The notes: generated by a model from the sequence alone, not told the origin. 64,000 bases of DNA from a candidate division Hyd24-12 bacterium UBA6080 (GCA_002436025.1 DIXM01000011.1:65723-129722); one strand, 5' to 3'; numbered from the stretch's first letter, positions 51,326-59,071 are shown. A program made the numbers and translations.

Positions 51326-51643
51326 ATGGCTCGAACCAGATCCGGGGCCATTTTCTCCCTCACAACCTTCCGTCCAGACATTCCCAAACCCCGCAGAAGC
51401 ACCTACCGTAACCCACTCATCTTCGCCCGGGAACTCCAGGCCGAGATGATCTGCCACAAACTCACAAGGGTTCAGCTCGGGCAAATGCACGGAGTCACCT
51501 CTGACCGGATCACCCAGTGGCTCTGTTTGCTGAAACTGCCAGAGGAAAAGCAACGGGAGATCGAAGCCCTGGGTGACCACTGGGACCGGCGGTTGGTGAC
51601 GGAGAAGTCCTTGAGGAGCTCTCAGAAACATCGCTTCAGATAA
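51326..51643 (+). CDS. small ParB/KorB-like HTH protein, cassette copy A (type I)
   Basis: A 105-aa basic protein. A ~35-residue basic start (ARTRSGAIFSL) leads into NPLIFARELQAEM and a helix-turn-helix (LTRVQLGQMHGVTSDRITQWLCLLKLP), then EEKQREIEALGDHWDRRLVTE. The HTH resembles that of ParB/KorB DNA-binding proteins, without any ParB nuclease domain. No ribosome site precedes the ATG. It is one of five related copies in 12 kb and follows a propeller gene terminator. Its last residues (SSQKHRFR) differ from the other copies. Confidence 0.65.
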   Translation: MARTRSGAIFSLTTFRPDIPKPRRSTYRNPLIFARELQAEMICHKLTRVQLGQMHGVTSDRITQWLCLLKLPEEKQREIEALGDHWDRRLVTEKSLRSSQKHRFR

Positions 51644-51684
51644 AAGGGCAATCCCACTCCTAACGAAAGCTGACAACCTGTCCG

Positions 51685-51713
51685 TTGACATAGAAGCATC
51701 TGCACGCTATTTG
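51685..51713 (+). promoter_or_regulatory. promoter of propeller gene 2
   Basis: TTGACA (51685-51690), a 17-bp spacer and TATTTG (51708-51713), 50 bp ahead of the ATG. The 120-bp gap between the HTH gene and the propeller gene holds nothing else. Confidence 0.5.
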
Positions 51714-51763
51714 ATTGCAGGAAAGAACATACTGGGTAGCGAATCGACTCTGAGGGGGTTGAC

Positions 51764-53029
51764 ATGAGAACGGCTCTTGCGGTGATGCTGGTCGTACTTG
51801 CCACTATGGCGGTCGCTGAAACCATCCCATCTCTTGCAACCGTTCTGTCACCGGACGGAAGGATCATGGAGGCGGTGTCGGGGAGTTTTAATCCCTCCGG
51901 GTTCCACATGACCTACGGTTCTGATGGGGAGCCGATCTTTGTGGAGGAGGGTTCCTCACTATGGGAAGTTGTTCCTTTCCATGAGGGACAGGATGACGAA
52001 GGCACCTGGTACGCGCTTGGAAGTGGTGTGAACGGCATGGTCTTTGCCATCGATGTAAGCGATACAGGTGTGTTGTATGCGGGGGGCTTCTTCACCCAGG
52101 CCGGAGGCATTTCCGCCAACCGTATCGCCTGTTGGGACGGCACTTCCTGGCATGCGCTGGGAAGCGGTGTGAACAACACTGTCCATGCCATCGCAACAAG
52201 CGGTTCGGATGTGTTTGTGGGGGGTCAATTCACCGAGGCCGGGGGCAACCCCGCCGCCAGCCGCATCGCCAGTTGGGACGGCAGTTCCTGGCACGCACTG
52301 GGAGGTTCGCTGAATAATCCGGTCGCAGCCATCGCTGTCAGTGGCTCGGATGTTTATGTGGGCGGTTACTTCTTCCAAGCCGGGGGCAGCCCCGCCAACT
52401 ACATCGCTTGTTGGGACGGTAGTTCCTGGCACGCACTGGGAAGTAGCGTGAACAGCTATGTCACTGCCATAGCAGTAAGCGGTTCGGATGTGTATGTGGG
52501 GGGGAAGTTCACCCAGGCCGGGGGCAACCCCGCCAACTACATCTCCCGTTGGGACGGCACTTCCTGGCATACGCTGGGAAGTGGTGTAGGAGGTGGTTCA
52601 CTCACAAGTGTCAGTACCCTCGCCATAAGCTGCTCTGATGTGTTTGCCGGGGGTGATTTCACCCAGGCTGGCGGCAACCCCGCCAACAACATCGCCTGTT
52701 GGGTACCTGAGCCAACCGGAACCGAACCACCCATGGCTGAGGTGTTTCCTAGCGGCAGGTCTTTGCTCCAGGCTTCACCCAACCCCCTGACTGACGGAAC
52801 GAACCTCTCCTTCCAGAGCATCAGCGCTTCCCCGCTGACCCTTTTCATCTACGACACCACAGGGCGGCTGGTAAGAACACAGGACCTGGGAACCCTTCCA
52901 GACGGTTCCCACTCCCACTATTGGGACGGCAATGATGGAAACGGTTCTTCCCTGGCATCGGGAGTGTACTTCGTGAGGCTTTCCAGCACCGAACAGCAAG
53001 CTTCCACGCGGGTGGTGCTGATAAGGTAG
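51764..53029 (+). CDS. secreted repeat-propeller protein 2 (5 repeats)
   Basis: A 421-aa paralog of propeller protein 1 with signal peptide RTALAVMLVVLATMAVAE and the same N-terminal block (SLATVLSPDGRIMEAVSGSF). It has five repeats, mostly with H in place of S (SSWHALGSGVNNTV), and the shared sorting domain (SGVYFVRLSSTEQQASTRVV). The shorter repeat number suggests gain or loss of whole blades. A G-rich site (GAGGGGG) precedes ATG. The last ~100 bp and the downstream terminator are almost identical to those of propeller gene 3. Confidence 0.88.
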   Translation: MRTALAVMLVVLATMAVAETIPSLATVLSPDGRIMEAVSGSFNPSGFHMTYGSDGEPIFVEEGSSLWEVVPFHEGQDDEGTWYALGSGVNGMVFAIDVSDTGVLYAGGFFTQAGGISANRIACWDGTSWHALGSGVNNTVHAIATSGSDVFVGGQFTEAGGNPAASRIASWDGSSWHALGGSLNNPVAAIAVSGSDVYVGGYFFQAGGSPANYIACWDGSSWHALGSSVNSYVTAIAVSGSDVYVGGKFTQAGGNPANYISRWDGTSWHTLGSGVGGGSLTSVSTLAISCSDVFAGGDFTQAGGNPANNIACWVPEPTGTEPPMAEVFPSGRSLLQASPNPLTDGTNLSFQSISASPLTLFIYDTTGRLVRTQDLGTLPDGSHSHYWDGNDGNGSSLASGVYFVRLSSTEQQASTRVVLIR

Positions 53030-53110
53030 AGCGACCCATGAACGAATGAAGGGGAGTATGAGGGCTCCCCTTTTCTACTTCGGGTTCGAATGGGATGTCT
53101 GGTACGCCAA
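52922..53110 (+). repeat. 189-bp near-identical repeat, copy 1 (partner 58405-58593)
   Basis: This spans the end of propeller gene 2, its terminator and the first part of HTH cassette B. It lines up with 58405-58593 at a constant offset of 5483 bp, with only a handful of mismatches and no indels. This points to recent duplication or gene conversion. Confidence 0.8.
53049..53076 (+). terminator. intrinsic terminator of propeller gene 2
   Basis: An 8-bp stem AAGGGGAG / CTCCCCTT with an 8-nt loop is followed by TTCT. Confidence 0.75.
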
Positions 53111-53117
53111 ACCGCGG

Positions 53118-53420
53118 ATGACTCGAACCAGATCCGGGGCCATTTTCTCCCTGAAAACCTTCCGTCCGGACATACCCAAACCACGCAGAGGTCCCTTCAG
53201 GAATCCTCTCATACTCGCCCGGGAACTCCAGGTTGAGATGCTCAGGTACAACCTCACCCGGGTTCAGCTCGGGCAAAGGCACGGAGTCACTTCTGGCCGG
53301 ATCACCCAGTGGCTTCACCTTCTGATACTTCACGAAGAAAAACAGAGGGAGATAGAAGCTCTGGGAGACCACTGGGACAGACAGGTGGTGACCGAGAGGG
53401 GACTGAGGAGACAACAGTAA
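53118..53420 (+). CDS. small ParB/KorB-like HTH protein, cassette copy B (type I)
   Basis: A 100-aa protein. It shares the basic start TRTRSGAIFSLKTFRPDIP and the HTH LTRVQLGQRHGVTSGRITQWL with copies A and E, ending WDRQVVTERGLRR. The reading frame stays open upstream to an ATG at 53046 inside the terminator, but that ATG is absent from copy A, so MTRTRSG at 53118 is the better start. Expression and function are unknown; the HTH indicates DNA binding. Confidence 0.65.
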   Translation: MTRTRSGAIFSLKTFRPDIPKPRRGPFRNPLILARELQVEMLRYNLTRVQLGQRHGVTSGRITQWLHLLILHEEKQREIEALGDHWDRQVVTERGLRRQQ

Positions 53421-53578
53421 TGCCCTCAGACAGGGAAATGTGTCTAATCTGTAGTCGTTGTTGAACACAAGCACCAACGACCAGTCTTCCCGGGGCAGCA
53501 ATGCGAAATGCCCCCATGTTCACTGTTAGAACCGAACCCTCGAGGGATTCATGGGTTATGGTTGTAACGGAGGATGCG

Positions 53579-54352
53579 ATGGAAAGAACAATTGAAAGGG
53601 ATCTGGTTAAGTCCGCTCAGGATGGTGACCTCAGTGCCTTCGGAGCACTTGTGGGAAGTTGCAGAGAGGGAATCCTTATCGAACTCACCAATCTTCTGGG
53701 GAGCCATGACGAGGCCGAGGACGTTTCCCAGGAAGCATTTCTGAGGGCTTTCATTAAGATCTCAACCCTCAGGGAGCCCAGCAACTTCGGTGGCTGGGTC
53801 AGGCAGATCGCAAGGAACATCGCACGGAACAGAATCGCAAGGTGCAAGGTTTTCCTTCCCCTGGAAGATTACAACACAGGGTTTGCGGAAGAGACCACCC
53901 ATGCAGGAGACAAGGATTTCGACCTTGGAGAGGTTCCCGCAATCGCAGCCCTCTCCAGACTCTCCTCCCGATTGAGGGAGACAGCCAGATTGGCGTACCT
54001 CATCGACATGCCTCAGCAGCAGGTTGCCGATCGACTTGGTGTTCCGCTGGGAACTGTCAAGAGAAGGCTCTGGGAAGGTCGTGAAAAAATGAAAAAGGAG
54101 GTTCTTGGAATGTCGCGTATCGGAAGACAACCTGAAGCGCTTGAAGTTGCACCGAAGATTGGTGTGCGTGATCTGCCCGGCGGGAAGATGCGGGTCACGA
54201 CCCTGGGGCCGGGACTCTACTTTGGCTCGATATTGGAAGAAGGTCGTTCGGAGGTCTGTGACTTCTTCGACTATCCCGGTGGAATTCTCACCCAGTCGGT
54301 CCAGACACAGGCTGTTCGAAAAGTGGAAACCCCCGGCGGAGAATGCTTCTAA
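53579..54352 (+). CDS. ECF sigma factor with C-terminal extension, ended by an in-frame TAA
   Basis: A 257-aa protein. Sigma region 2 (~20-90) has LLGSHDEAEDVSQEAFLRAF and GGWVRQIARNIARNR. Region 4 HTH (~130-180) has QQQVADRLGVPLGTVKRRLW. A ~65-residue tail follows (TLGPGLYFGSILEEGRSEVC). CGGAGG 5 nt upstream fixes ATG 53579. The stop TAA is followed at once, in the same frame, by the ATG of the next gene, whose product looks like the missing continuation. No anti-sigma gene is adjacent. It may control genes in this surface-protein island (inference). Confidence 0.85.
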   Translation: MERTIERDLVKSAQDGDLSAFGALVGSCREGILIELTNLLGSHDEAEDVSQEAFLRAFIKISTLREPSNFGGWVRQIARNIARNRIARCKVFLPLEDYNTGFAEETTHAGDKDFDLGEVPAIAALSRLSSRLRETARLAYLIDMPQQQVADRLGVPLGTVKRRLWEGREKMKKEVLGMSRIGRQPEALEVAPKIGVRDLPGGKMRVTTLGPGLYFGSILEEGRSEVCDFFDYPGGILTQSVQTQAVRKVETPGGECF

Positions 54353-54796
54353 ATGCTTCTGGAACATACGGACTGCGAACCCCCCATGCCCAATCACCTT
54401 GACTATTTCCGCAGGACGGAGAAGGGATTTCTATGGATCATGAGGGTGACAGCCGACGGGCAGTACCCGGCCGTGAGGTTCTTGGGCGGTGAAGAACTCT
54501 TTCCCCTCTGCTATTCCAGCGGTGAGCATCGCAACTGTTCGGCGAAGGCTGTCACTCTCAGGATTGGTGACAGGGATCTCGGGCGCTGTCTGTCGGTGTT
54601 CTGGGGATGGGAAAGCGGAACACCGGCGGAGAGCTTCTACACTGAGGAGGGACAGCAGGTCCTTCATCGAAGGTATGTCGGCCCGGAAGCCCGGATTTCT
54701 CAGAACTACAGCTTTGACAAGCTGCGGGAGGAGGAGAGAAGGGCCTTCAGGGGAACCGAGTACCGACTCTGGTACGATACGGTGATCAGGGAGTAG
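54353..54796 (+). CDS. C-terminal half of the sigma factor protein or separate partner
   Basis: A 147-aa protein with no recognised domain. It is beta-rich with several Cys and Trp (LEHTDCEPPMPNHLDYF, LSVFWGWESGTPAESFY, YRLWYDTVIRE at the end). Its ATG directly follows the sigma factor TAA in the same frame, and the joined sequence (KVETPGGECF, then MLLEHTDCE) reads as one continuous strand. It could be translated by reinitiation (GGAG 11 nt upstream) or only by read-through. A short tandem duplication of AATGCTTCT spans the junction. Confidence 0.65.
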   Translation: MLLEHTDCEPPMPNHLDYFRRTEKGFLWIMRVTADGQYPAVRFLGGEELFPLCYSSGEHRNCSAKAVTLRIGDRDLGRCLSVFWGWESGTPAESFYTEEGQQVLHRRYVGPEARISQNYSFDKLREEERRAFRGTEYRLWYDTVIRE

Positions 54797-54881
54797 GTGA
54801 AAACTCCCTTTTCGAGCTGTTCCTGCATGCTGAAGTCAATGACGGACAGTCAGCTGCTCTCCATCAGGGGCGACACTCGCC

Positions 54882-54914
54882 TTGACAGCAAGACACATAT
54901 GTGTATACAATTGT
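54882..54914 (+). promoter_or_regulatory. promoter and operator of the toxin-antitoxin operon
   Basis: TTGACA (54882-54887), a 16-bp spacer and TATACA (54904-54909) lie just ahead of the antitoxin. The spacer contains a perfect 12-bp palindrome ACACATATGTGT (54893-54904), and ACAATTGT (54907-54914) is a second palindrome. These are the expected binding sites for autorepression by the antitoxin or the toxin-antitoxin complex. Confidence 0.7.
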
Positions 54915-54933
54915 GCTACGATGGAGGTGACAA

Positions 54934-55221
54934 ATGAGATTCATAAGCGTTCGGGATCTGCGGGGAAACTCGGCTGCCATATGGCGTAACCTTCCCGATG
55001 AGGGTGAGATGGTGATCACAAGCAACGGACGTCCGGTTGCCCTGCTTGCAGCGGTGGATGAAAGTGACGTTGAGGAATCCCTTGCAGCCTTCAGACGGGC
55101 AAGGGCGGAACGGGCGATAGCCGACCTTCAGAGGGCTTCAATTGCCCAGGGTACAGATACACTGTCCATGGAAGCCATTGACCAGGAAATCAGGGAATCA
55201 AGGAAAGCACGCCCTCGATGA
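54934..55221 (+). CDS. Phd/YefM-family antitoxin
   Basis: A 95-aa protein. The N-terminal Phd/YefM DNA-binding fold reads RFISVRDLRGNSAAIWRNLP, then MVITSNGRPVALLAAVDE. The C-terminal ~45 residues are charged and should wrap the toxin. GGAGGTG lies 5 nt upstream of ATG. It overlaps the toxin gene by 4 bp (ATGA). It would neutralise the PIN nuclease and repress its own promoter through the palindromes upstream. Confidence 0.9.
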   Translation: MRFISVRDLRGNSAAIWRNLPDEGEMVITSNGRPVALLAAVDESDVEESLAAFRRARAERAIADLQRASIAQGTDTLSMEAIDQEIRESRKARPR

Positions 55222-55625
55222 GAATTGTCGTTGATACCAATGTACTGGTGTCAGGGCTGTTGACCCCCTTCGGCATGTGTGCTGATCTGGTAAGGCTTTT
55301 TACATCCGATGAGGTAATCCTCTGCGTCGATTCCCGGATCCTGCTTGAGTATGAGGAAGTGCTCGGAAGAGAACGCTTCCGCCTTGATCAGAAACTGGTG
55401 ACTATTCTGATGGAGTACATCAGAAGAACGGCGGAGTTTCACTCATGCAAGCCACTGAGCGAACCACTCCCCGATTCGGATGACTGCTGCTTCCTCGAGG
55501 TGGCCATCGCCGCCCATGCCGATTGCCTGATCACAGGCAACACCCGGCACTTCCCGCCCGAGCTCAGACACGGAGTCAAGGTTCTTGCACCCTCAGAGTT
55601 CCTTGAGTTGCACAAGCGTCTCTGA
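55218..55625 (+). CDS. PIN-domain ribonuclease toxin
   Basis: A 135-aa PIN protein. Acidic active-site residues are visible in VVDTNVLVSGLL (Asp6), LLEYEEVLGRE (Glu ~42-46), PDSDDCCFLEVA (Asp ~92-93) and DCLITGNTRHF (Asp ~103). PIN toxins cleave RNA when freed from their antitoxin. It is translationally coupled to the antitoxin. A decayed copy of the same module lies at 49305-49656. Confidence 0.92.
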   Translation: MRIVVDTNVLVSGLLTPFGMCADLVRLFTSDEVILCVDSRILLEYEEVLGRERFRLDQKLVTILMEYIRRTAEFHSCKPLSEPLPDSDDCCFLEVAIAAHADCLITGNTRHFPPELRHGVKVLAPSEFLELHKRL

Positions 55626-55727
55626 CTCTCATTCAAGTTTTCTCCATTAGACTGGAATTCTGGTTTTGGCAGGGCAGGCCAATTGTGAAAGACCTGGTTC
55701 GAATGGTGTGTTTGGTACACCAACCGT

Positions 55728-56027
55728 GTGGCCCAACGCACCATTCTATGGTACACTAAAGAACAAGATAAGCCAATAATCAAGCGAATGTCAAAGAAGA
55801 CATTCAGGAATCCCATCATCCAGGCCCGGGAAATCGCCCTTGAGATTCAACTGAAAGAACTCACCCAGGGTCAGATGGCAAGGAAGCTCGGGTGCTCCCT
55901 CTCCCGGGTCAGCCAGATGCTCCATCTCCTGAAACTCCCCGAAGAGAAGCAGCGGGAAATTGAGGCACTGGGGGATCATTGGGACCGGCGGGTTGTGACG
56001 GAGAGGGGGTTGAGGAGGAACCGGTAG
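55728..56027 (+). CDS. small ParB/KorB-like HTH protein, cassette copy C (type II)
   Basis: A 99-aa protein. The type II start AQRTILWYTKEQDKP replaces the ARTRSG start of type I. The HTH is LTQGQMARKLGCSLSRVSQML, ending WDRRVVTERGLRRNR. GTG 55728 aligns with the ATG of type I copies; ATG 55788 is the alternative. TGGTACAC occurs at 55713 and again at 55749, 36 bp apart. It follows the toxin-antitoxin operon, not a propeller gene. The cassette ends with TTCAAACCGGTGAATCTG (56034-56051), also found after copy E. Confidence 0.65.
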   Translation: MAQRTILWYTKEQDKPIIKRMSKKTFRNPIIQAREIALEIQLKELTQGQMARKLGCSLSRVSQMLHLLKLPEEKQREIEALGDHWDRRVVTERGLRRNR

Positions 56028-56083
56028 TGGGATTTCAAACCGGTGAATCTGCTCTATCGGTATTGGTATGGACAAGGTGTTCA

Positions 56084-56112
56084 TTGACGTGTTTCCTAAT
56101 CATCAGTATTTA
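56084..56112 (+). promoter_or_regulatory. promoter of propeller gene 3
   Basis: TTGACG (56084-56089), a 17-bp spacer and TATTTA (56107-56112), 51 bp before the ATG. The layout is the same as ahead of propeller gene 2. Confidence 0.55.
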
Positions 56113-56163
56113 CATTTAGTTGTGGTGGAGTTCGGCCAGAAGAATCTCCCTGAAGGGGGACAC

Positions 56164-58512
56164 ATGAAGACAATGCTGGCGTTGGGTCTTCTCGTGAGCA
56201 TCTCCTTGGCGTTTGCTGAAACCAGTCCATCGCTTGCCACCGTACTGACCCCCGAAGGCGGGATCGCTGAGGGGGTATCGGGAAGTTTCGATCCTGCCGG
56301 GTTCCAAATGAGTTACGGTCCCGATGGAGAGCCAGTGTTCTTTCCCGATGACCCGTCCTTGAGTGACCCGATTACTTGCTTCGATGATCAGTATGCGGAA
56401 GGTTACTGGGATAACCGTTTTGGTGTACCACCGGGTGTTAGTAGTTCCGTCTATGCCATTGCAGTGAACGGTTCGGATGTGTACGTGGGAGGCGATTTCA
56501 CCCAGGCTGGGGGAAGTTCCGCCAGCCGTATCGCCCGCTGGGACGGCAGTTCCTGGTCGGCACTGGGAAGTGGTGTGGACAACACTGTTCGTACCATTGC
56601 CGTTAGCGGTTCGGATGTTTTTGCGGGAGGCAGTTTCACTCAGGCCGGTAGCATTTCAGCTAACCGTGTTGCCCGCTGGGACGGCAGTTCCTGGCTTGCG
56701 CTGGGAATTGGTGTGAACAACACGGCTTATGCCATCGCTATCAGCGGCTCGGATGTTTACGTGGGCGGTGCTTTTTCCCAGGCAGGGGTGATTCCCGCCA
56801 ACCGTATCGCCCGTTGGGATGGCACTTCCTGGACAGATCTGGGAAGTGGGGTTAACACCTATGTTCGTGCCATCGCTATCAGCGGTTCGGATGTTTACGT
56901 GGGCGGTGCTTTCGACCAAGCCGGAGGAATACCCGCTGACCATATCGCCCGATGGGATGGCAGCTCCTGGTTTGCTCTGGGAAGTGGTGTGAACGGGATT
57001 GCTCAATCAATCGCAGTTAGTGGTTCTACTGTTTATGTGGGAGGTCTCTTCTCCCAGGCCGGTGGGGTTACCGCCAACCACATCGCCCTGTGGGATGGCA
57101 GCTCCTGGTCAACCATGGAGAGTGGTGTGAACGGAGATGTTCATGCCATTGGGATGAGCGGCTCAGGTGTTTACGTTGGCGGTGCTTTCTCACAGGCCGG
57201 TGGATTTACCGCTAAAAACATCGCCAGTTGGGATGGCAGTACATGGTCGACTGTGGGAAGTGGCATAAACGGACCTGTCCATACCATTGGAGTGAACGGT
57301 TCGGATGTGTACGTGGGGGGTGCATTCAACCAAGCCGGAGGAATACCCGCTTACCACATCGCCCGATGGGACGGCAGTTCCTGGTCGGCACTGGGAAGTG
57401 GTGTGGACGGCATGGTTTATGCCATCGCAGTGAGTGGCTCGACTTTGTACGTGGGCGGCGATTTCTCAAATGCCGGGGGAGTTGCTGTCAACCACATCGC
57501 CCGATGGGATGGCAGTTCATGGTTTGCACTGGGAAGTGGTGTGGACAACACTGTTCGTACCATTGTCGTTAGCGGTTCGGATGTTTTTGTGGGAGGCAGT
57601 TTCACTCAGGCCGGTAACAATTCAGCCAACCACATCGCCCGATGGGACGGCAGTTCCTGGTCGGCACTGGGAAGTGGTGTTAACAACACAGTTAATGCAA
57701 TCGCCGTTAGAGGTTCTGAAGTGTATGTTGGCGGTGCTTTCTATCAAGCCGGAGGAAGTCCTGCCAACCGAATCGCCTTGTGGGACGGCAGTTCCTGGTC
57801 GGCTCTTGGGAGCGGGGTGACCGGCTACGTTTATGCCATTGCCGTGAATGACTTATATGTGTACGCGGGTGGTATTTTCACTCAGGCCGGGGGACTCCCC
57901 GCCAATCGCATCACCCGGTGGGACGGCAGTTATTGGTCAGCCCTGGGAAATGGGACCAACAATGTGGTCGAAGCCCTCGGGATATGTGGCTTTGATGTGT
58001 ATGTGGGCGGCAGATTCACTCAGGCCGGGAGTATCCCCGCCAACCGTATCGCCTGTTGGGACGGGAGTCCCTGGTCGGCTTTGGGTAGCGGAGTGAACAA
58101 CACGGTCAGAGCAATCTCGGTGAGTGATTCGATGGTGTATGTGGGAGGCGACTTCACCCAGGCAGGAGATCTTCCTGCCTCATACATCGCTTGCTGGGTT
58201 GAGCAGGGAACAGCGATCGACCCAACCGAAGATGAAGAAACACCAGGCATTCTTGCTATTCCCAATCCCATAGCAACAGGCGCGAACCTTTTGTTCCAAA
58301 GCATTGGCCTTTCTCCATTGACCCTGAGTGTCTACGACACTGCTGGTCGGCTTGTAAGAAAACAGGAACTGGGAATCCTGCCGGCCGGTTATCATTCCCA
58401 TTACTGGGACGGCAATGATGGAAACGGTTCTGCCCTGGCCTCGGGAGTGTACTTCGTGAGGCTTTCCAGCACCGAACAGCAAGCTTCCACGCGGGTGGTG
58501 CTGATAAGGTAG
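56164..58512 (+). CDS. secreted repeat-propeller protein 3 (13 repeats)
   Basis: A 782-aa member of the propeller family with signal peptide KTMLALGLLVSISLAFAE. It has the shared N-terminal block (SLATVLTPEGGIAEGVSGSF), about thirteen ~40-residue repeats (DGSSWSALGSGVNNTV type) and the sorting domain (SGVYFVRLSSTEQQASTRVV). Thirteen blades exceed one propeller, so two propellers in tandem (for example 6+7) are likely. Blades carrying VDNTVRTI occur twice in very similar form, showing internal duplication. ATG 56164 has a GAAGGGGG site upstream; earlier in-frame codons lack a signal peptide. Confidence 0.88.
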   Translation: MKTMLALGLLVSISLAFAETSPSLATVLTPEGGIAEGVSGSFDPAGFQMSYGPDGEPVFFPDDPSLSDPITCFDDQYAEGYWDNRFGVPPGVSSSVYAIAVNGSDVYVGGDFTQAGGSSASRIARWDGSSWSALGSGVDNTVRTIAVSGSDVFAGGSFTQAGSISANRVARWDGSSWLALGIGVNNTAYAIAISGSDVYVGGAFSQAGVIPANRIARWDGTSWTDLGSGVNTYVRAIAISGSDVYVGGAFDQAGGIPADHIARWDGSSWFALGSGVNGIAQSIAVSGSTVYVGGLFSQAGGVTANHIALWDGSSWSTMESGVNGDVHAIGMSGSGVYVGGAFSQAGGFTAKNIASWDGSTWSTVGSGINGPVHTIGVNGSDVYVGGAFNQAGGIPAYHIARWDGSSWSALGSGVDGMVYAIAVSGSTLYVGGDFSNAGGVAVNHIARWDGSSWFALGSGVDNTVRTIVVSGSDVFVGGSFTQAGNNSANHIARWDGSSWSALGSGVNNTVNAIAVRGSEVYVGGAFYQAGGSPANRIALWDGSSWSALGSGVTGYVYAIAVNDLYVYAGGIFTQAGGLPANRITRWDGSYWSALGNGTNNVVEALGICGFDVYVGGRFTQAGSIPANRIACWDGSPWSALGSGVNNTVRAISVSDSMVYVGGDFTQAGDLPASYIACWVEQGTAIDPTEDEETPGILAIPNPIATGANLLFQSIGLSPLTLSVYDTAGRLVRKQELGILPAGYHSHYWDGNDGNGSALASGVYFVRLSSTEQQASTRVVLIR

Positions 58513-58593
58513 AGCGACCCATGAACGAATGAAGGGGAGTATGAGGGCTCCCCTTTTCTACTTCGGGTTCGAATGGGATGCCTGGTACACCAA
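58405..58593 (+). repeat. 189-bp near-identical repeat, copy 2 (partner 52922-53110)
   Basis: This covers the end of propeller gene 3, its terminator and the first bases of HTH cassette D. The match to copy 1 stops where the type I and type II HTH starts diverge. Confidence 0.8.
58532..58560 (+). terminator. intrinsic terminator of propeller gene 3
   Basis: The stem AAGGGGAG / CTCCCCTT with an 8-nt loop is followed by TTCTA. It is identical to the terminator of propeller gene 2. Confidence 0.75.
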
Positions 58594-58597
58594 CCGT

Positions 58598-58909
58598 GTG
58601 GCCCAACGCACCATTCTATGGTACACTAAAGAACACGATAAGCCAATAATTAAGCGCATGTCAAAGAAGACCTTCAGGAATCCCATCATCCAGGCCCGGG
58701 AAATTGCCCTCGAGATCCAACTGAAAGAACTCACCCAGGGTCAGATGGCAAGGAAACTCGGCTGCTCACTTTCCCGGGTCAGCCAGATGCTTCACCTCCT
58801 GAAACTCCCCGAAGAGAAGCAACAAGAAATCGAGGCACTTGGGGATCACTGGGACAGAAGGGTGGTGACGGAGCGGGGGCTGAGGAAGAAAGCCATGAAC
58901 GCGGAATGA
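58598..58909 (+). CDS. small ParB/KorB-like HTH protein, cassette copy D (type II)
   Basis: A 103-aa protein almost identical to copy C over its first ~95 residues (AQRTILWYTKEHDKP; LTQGQMARKLGCSLSRVSQML), with a different tail (LRKKAMNAE). The start GTG 58598 is assumed by alignment. TGGTACAC repeats lie at 58583 and 58619, with the same 36-bp spacing as in copy C. The 3' conserved box is degenerate. It lies directly downstream of propeller gene 3. Confidence 0.65.
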   Translation: MAQRTILWYTKEHDKPIIKRMSKKTFRNPIIQAREIALEIQLKELTQGQMARKLGCSLSRVSQMLHLLKLPEEKQQEIEALGDHWDRRVVTERGLRKKAMNAE

Positions 58910-58948
58910 TTTGAGACAGAATCAAGCACAAAGTCAAGAAGACAGGTA

Positions 58949-58977
58949 TTGACACTCCCCCCCACCCACTATTTATT
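58949..58977 (+). promoter_or_regulatory. promoter of the 59072 propeller gene
   Basis: TTGACA (58949-58954), a 17-bp C-rich spacer and TTTATT (58972-58977), ~95 bp ahead of the ATG. Nothing else is seen in this 162-bp gap. Confidence 0.5.
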
Positions 58978-59071
58978 CTATTGACCAGGCATAACAGAAG
59001 TGTATTTTGATAAGGAATCCTATTGCATGTTCTCAGTCTCGTGACAGGACTGTTGAACGCGGGAGGGTGAA

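Noticed and set aside
53046..53117. Longer N-terminus (MKGSMRAPLF...) for HTH copies B and D
   Set aside because: These codons lie in the terminator hairpin of the propeller gene, and the ATG is missing in copy A, so the conserved frame is better explained by DNA conservation.
46664..54352. TAA used as a sense codon (recoding) because of two in-frame TAA codons
   Set aside because: Other intact genes in the window end at TAA at the expected length (for example the GT2 gene ending at 9894), so decay or separate ORFs is the simpler explanation.
55696..55725. T-loop-like GGTTCGAAT at the start of HTH cassettes, suggesting a tRNA or tRNA-derived attachment site
   Set aside because: The bases flanking TTCGAAT do not form a T-stem, and no acceptor, D or anticodon arm could be found upstream; TTCGAA is also a common palindrome.
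49720..58512. Propeller repeats as a CRISPR-like or minisatellite array
   Set aside because: The ~120-bp periodicity is in frame and encodes conserved protein blades within genes that have signal peptides and sorting domains.
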